Origin: JANQPX01 sp965204405 | GTDB taxonomy: Bacteria > Pseudomonadota > Alphaproteobacteria > Geminicoccales > Geminicoccaceae | Direction: 5' to 3' | DNA: 64,000 nt | Assembly: GCA_965204405.1 (NCBI GenBank) | Contig: CBDBEN010000005.1 | Location: 2,356,001-2,420,000, forward strand | In this document: positions 62,434 through 64,000 of the stretch, piece after piece | Layout of the letters: every line of letters begins with the position of its first letter | How positions within the stretch are numbered: the first letter of the stretch is position 1 | Notes under the pieces: model-generated | The model's database searches: none | What the model saw: only the letters and a program-made list of their open reading frames with translations | What the model was told of the DNA's origin: nothing | Translations under genes and position numbers: made by a program

Positions 62434-63345
62434 ATGCCAATCGAGTCGAAGTTTAAAGATGGCATTGCCTTTGTCGAAGGGGTGTTCTGCCCCATCCATG
62501 AAGCTCAGATCTCTCTGCTTGACTGGGGCTTTCTAAGATCCGATGCCTGCCAGGATACCGTTTCGGTCTGGAATGGTGCTTTTTTTCGATTGGAAGACCA
62601 TCTCCAGCGTTTCGAGCGTAGCTTCAGCCGCCTCCGCATGACCTGTCCGTATGATCGCCAGAGTCTTCGAGAGCTCGCGATGGAGGCCGTGCGTCTGACT
62701 GGCTTTCGCGAGGCCTATCTGCAGCTGATCATGACCCGGGGCAGACCGCCAATCGGCAGTCGCGACATTCGCCTCGCCACAAATAACTTCTTCCTGTTCT
62801 GCGTCCCCTATATCTCAATCGCTACGACTGAGCAGCAGCAGCGTGGCCTGCATGTGATTGTCAGCGAAATCCAGCGCATTGCGCCCGCCTCCGTCGATCC
62901 GACCATCAAAACCTATCACTGGCTGGACTTCGAGATGGGACTATTTCAGGCTTATGACAGCGGAGGCGACACTGTCGTCCTGACCGACCAGGACGGTAAC
63001 GTCACGGAAGGTCCAGGCTTTAATCTGTTCGCCGTTAAGGAAGGAAAGCTAGTCACGCCGGCCGAGGGATGCCTAGACGGAATGACCCGCGACACCGTCT
63101 TCGAGCTCTGTGCTGAGACCAATCTCGAGTACGTGCTCGCTCCGATTCCAGCGTGCGAGCTCAGCAGCATGGACGAGATCTTTATCTCGAGCACCGCGGG
63201 CGGTCTGATGCCGATCAGCAAAGTCGATGGTCAGAAGATCGGCGCCTCACCCATCGGCCCGGTGGCCGAGTGGCTCCGTGATCTCTACTGGTCAAAACGC
63301 CAAGCTGGCTGGCATGCGACACCGGTCGACTACCGAATACCCTGA
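62434..63345 (+). CDS. Class IV aminotransferase (BCAT/DAAT-like)
   Basis: A 303-residue fold-type IV PLP enzyme: ISLLDWGFLRSDACQDTVSV near the start, SVDPTIKTYHWLDFEMGLFQ with the catalytic Lys, DQDGNVTEGPGFNLFAVKEG with the conserved Glu and FISSTAGGLMPISKVDGQ. It keeps the Glu that is replaced in the 23281 enzyme, so it is a more typical BCAT/DAAT protein. ATG 62434 starts 118 bases after the nearest upstream frame. The next gene is an enolase-superfamily member, so an aminotransferase-enolase pairing occurs for the second time in this window. Confidence 0.88.
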   Translation: MPIESKFKDGIAFVEGVFCPIHEAQISLLDWGFLRSDACQDTVSVWNGAFFRLEDHLQRFERSFSRLRMTCPYDRQSLRELAMEAVRLTGFREAYLQLIMTRGRPPIGSRDIRLATNNFFLFCVPYISIATTEQQQRGLHVIVSEIQRIAPASVDPTIKTYHWLDFEMGLFQAYDSGGDTVVLTDQDGNVTEGPGFNLFAVKEGKLVTPAEGCLDGMTRDTVFELCAETNLEYVLAPIPACELSSMDEIFISSTAGGLMPISKVDGQKIGASPIGPVAEWLRDLYWSKRQAGWHATPVDYRIP

Positions 63346-63634
63346 GCAAATGCCGTCGGAGACCTAGTGGCCGTTCATGGTCAGGTCCCGAATCCAGCGG
63401 CACCGTTTGCCGCGCGGGCATTATGGCGCATTCCGGCCACAAGGCTTCCTAGTCAAGCGCGTCAGCATCAGACAATCTCAGCCCCAGCTATTGTGCTGAC
63501 TGCGCCGCAGACGGTGCTGCTATCATCATATCTATCCGAGGCGACCTGACTCTCGGTTGATCAGCACTATGGTCTATCTTTAGGGCAAACATTTGAGCGG
63601 GGTACCATGCCGCCCGCTGGTGGGAGAGCAGTGC

Positions 63635-64000
63635 ATGCGCATTACAGCGATTGAGGATCTGCATTGCAATGCCGGATGGCGCGTCTGGTCATTCTTAAAG
63701 ATCACCACGGATGAGGGCATCATAGGCTGGTCCGAGTATAATGAAAGCTATGGCAGCAGGGGACTGACGGCCGTCATCCAGAAGCTCGCCGAGCGGCTGA
63801 TTGGCATGGACCCGCGGCCTGTGGAGCGAATCTCTTCAATGCTGTACGCCGCGACCCGGCAAGCACCGGGAGGGCTTATTCAGCAGGCGATCGCGGCAAT
63901 TGAAAATGCCCTGGTGGATGTCAAGGCCAGGGCACTGGGCGTGCCGGTCGTTGAGCTATTGAACGGCCCGGTTCGTGATCGGCTTCGACTCTACTGGTCC
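63635..64000 (+). CDS. Mandelate racemase/muconate lactonizing enzyme-family protein, N-terminal part
   Basis: 122 residues are visible before the window ends. They form the enolase-superfamily capping domain: ITAIEDLHCNAGWRVWSFLK, GIIGWSEYNESYGSRG, IGMDPRPVERI and QQAIAAIENALVDVKARALG leading into the barrel. GGGAGAG precedes ATG 63635. The catalytic half lies outside, so subgroup and substrate are unknown. It follows the class IV aminotransferase after about 290 bases of mostly unassigned sequence. Confidence 0.88.
   Translation, partial: MRITAIEDLHCNAGWRVWSFLKITTDEGIIGWSEYNESYGSRGLTAVIQKLAERLIGMDPRPVERISSMLYAATRQAPGGLIQQAIAAIENALVDVKARALGVPVVELLNGPVRDRLRLYWS

Noticed and set aside
1..64000. 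CRISPR array
   Set aside because: No regularly spaced short repeats were seen, and no cas gene is present.

Overview
The window reads as DNA of an alphaproteobacterium, most likely a member of the Rhizobiales (Rhizobiaceae-like). Reasons: high GC and alphaproteobacterial codon use, solute-binding-protein transporters with local regulators, ATGA-coupled operons, and IS families common in rhizobial accessory DNA (IS3, IS6, ISL3, IS630, IS1182, Tn3). There is no replication origin, ribosomal or core biosynthetic gene. It looks like an accessory part of a chromosome, chromid or megaplasmid: transport and catabolism modules separated by scars of mobile elements.

Layout. 1-2.3 kb: end of a GDPD-like gene, an inositol-monophosphatase-family gene and a convergent TIGR03364-type FAD oxidoreductase. 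2.9-3.9 kb: an orphan outer-membrane beta-barrel candidate. 4.1-8.0 kb: a LysR regulator divergent from a glutathione S-transferase and a three-module flavin/NAD/2Fe-2S oxidoreductase. 8.2-16.7 kb: a decayed island beside tRNA-Leu(UAA), with an integrase fragment, AT-rich membrane-protein genes, portal and primase fragments, a truncated IS3, a frameshifted terminase, a TIR-domain protein and an IS6 relic. 16.8-24.2 kb: an amino-acid ABC transporter, an unusual enolase-superfamily protein, an ornithine-cyclodeaminase-family protein, an XRE/cupin regulator and a class IV aminotransferase. A shared operator motif, TTTCG-N4-CGAAA, joins the transporter promoter to the regulator's intergenic region. 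24.3-25.8 kb: a broken ISL3 element. 25.9-36.2 kb: a tight operon with a ROK repressor, a TRAP transporter of TAXI type, two sulfatases lacking signal peptides, an acid-sugar-dehydratase-like enolase and a GMC oxidoreductase. This operon is the best candidate for an undescribed pathway. 36.2-38.0 kb: IS6 and Tn3 relics around a small lipoprotein gene. 38.0-52.3 kb: a polyamine (putrescine/agmatine) utilisation region of two convergent operons, each with its own FCD-type GntR regulator and its own PuuA-like and PuuB-like enzyme, plus PotFGHI, agmatinase, an omega-aminotransferase and a class I amidotransferase. 52.5-53.9 kb: a MarR regulator with a divergent monooxygenase/membrane-protein pair. 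54.0-61.5 kb: an insertion-sequence cluster (three IS1182-type elements and one IS630 with visible ends) holding a glyoxalase-superfamily gene and a serine hydrolase. 61.7-64 kb: a membrane protein, a second class IV aminotransferase and the start of a third enolase-superfamily gene.

A striking general feature is the number of one-base frameshifts in otherwise complete genes: terminase, an ABC permease, the TRAP permease, IS3, ISL3, IS1182 and a membrane protein at a run of ten T. Some look like ordinary IS and prophage decay. Those in the permeases and at the homopolymer may be sequencing errors, recent inactivation or programmed slippage, and should be resolved before function is assigned.
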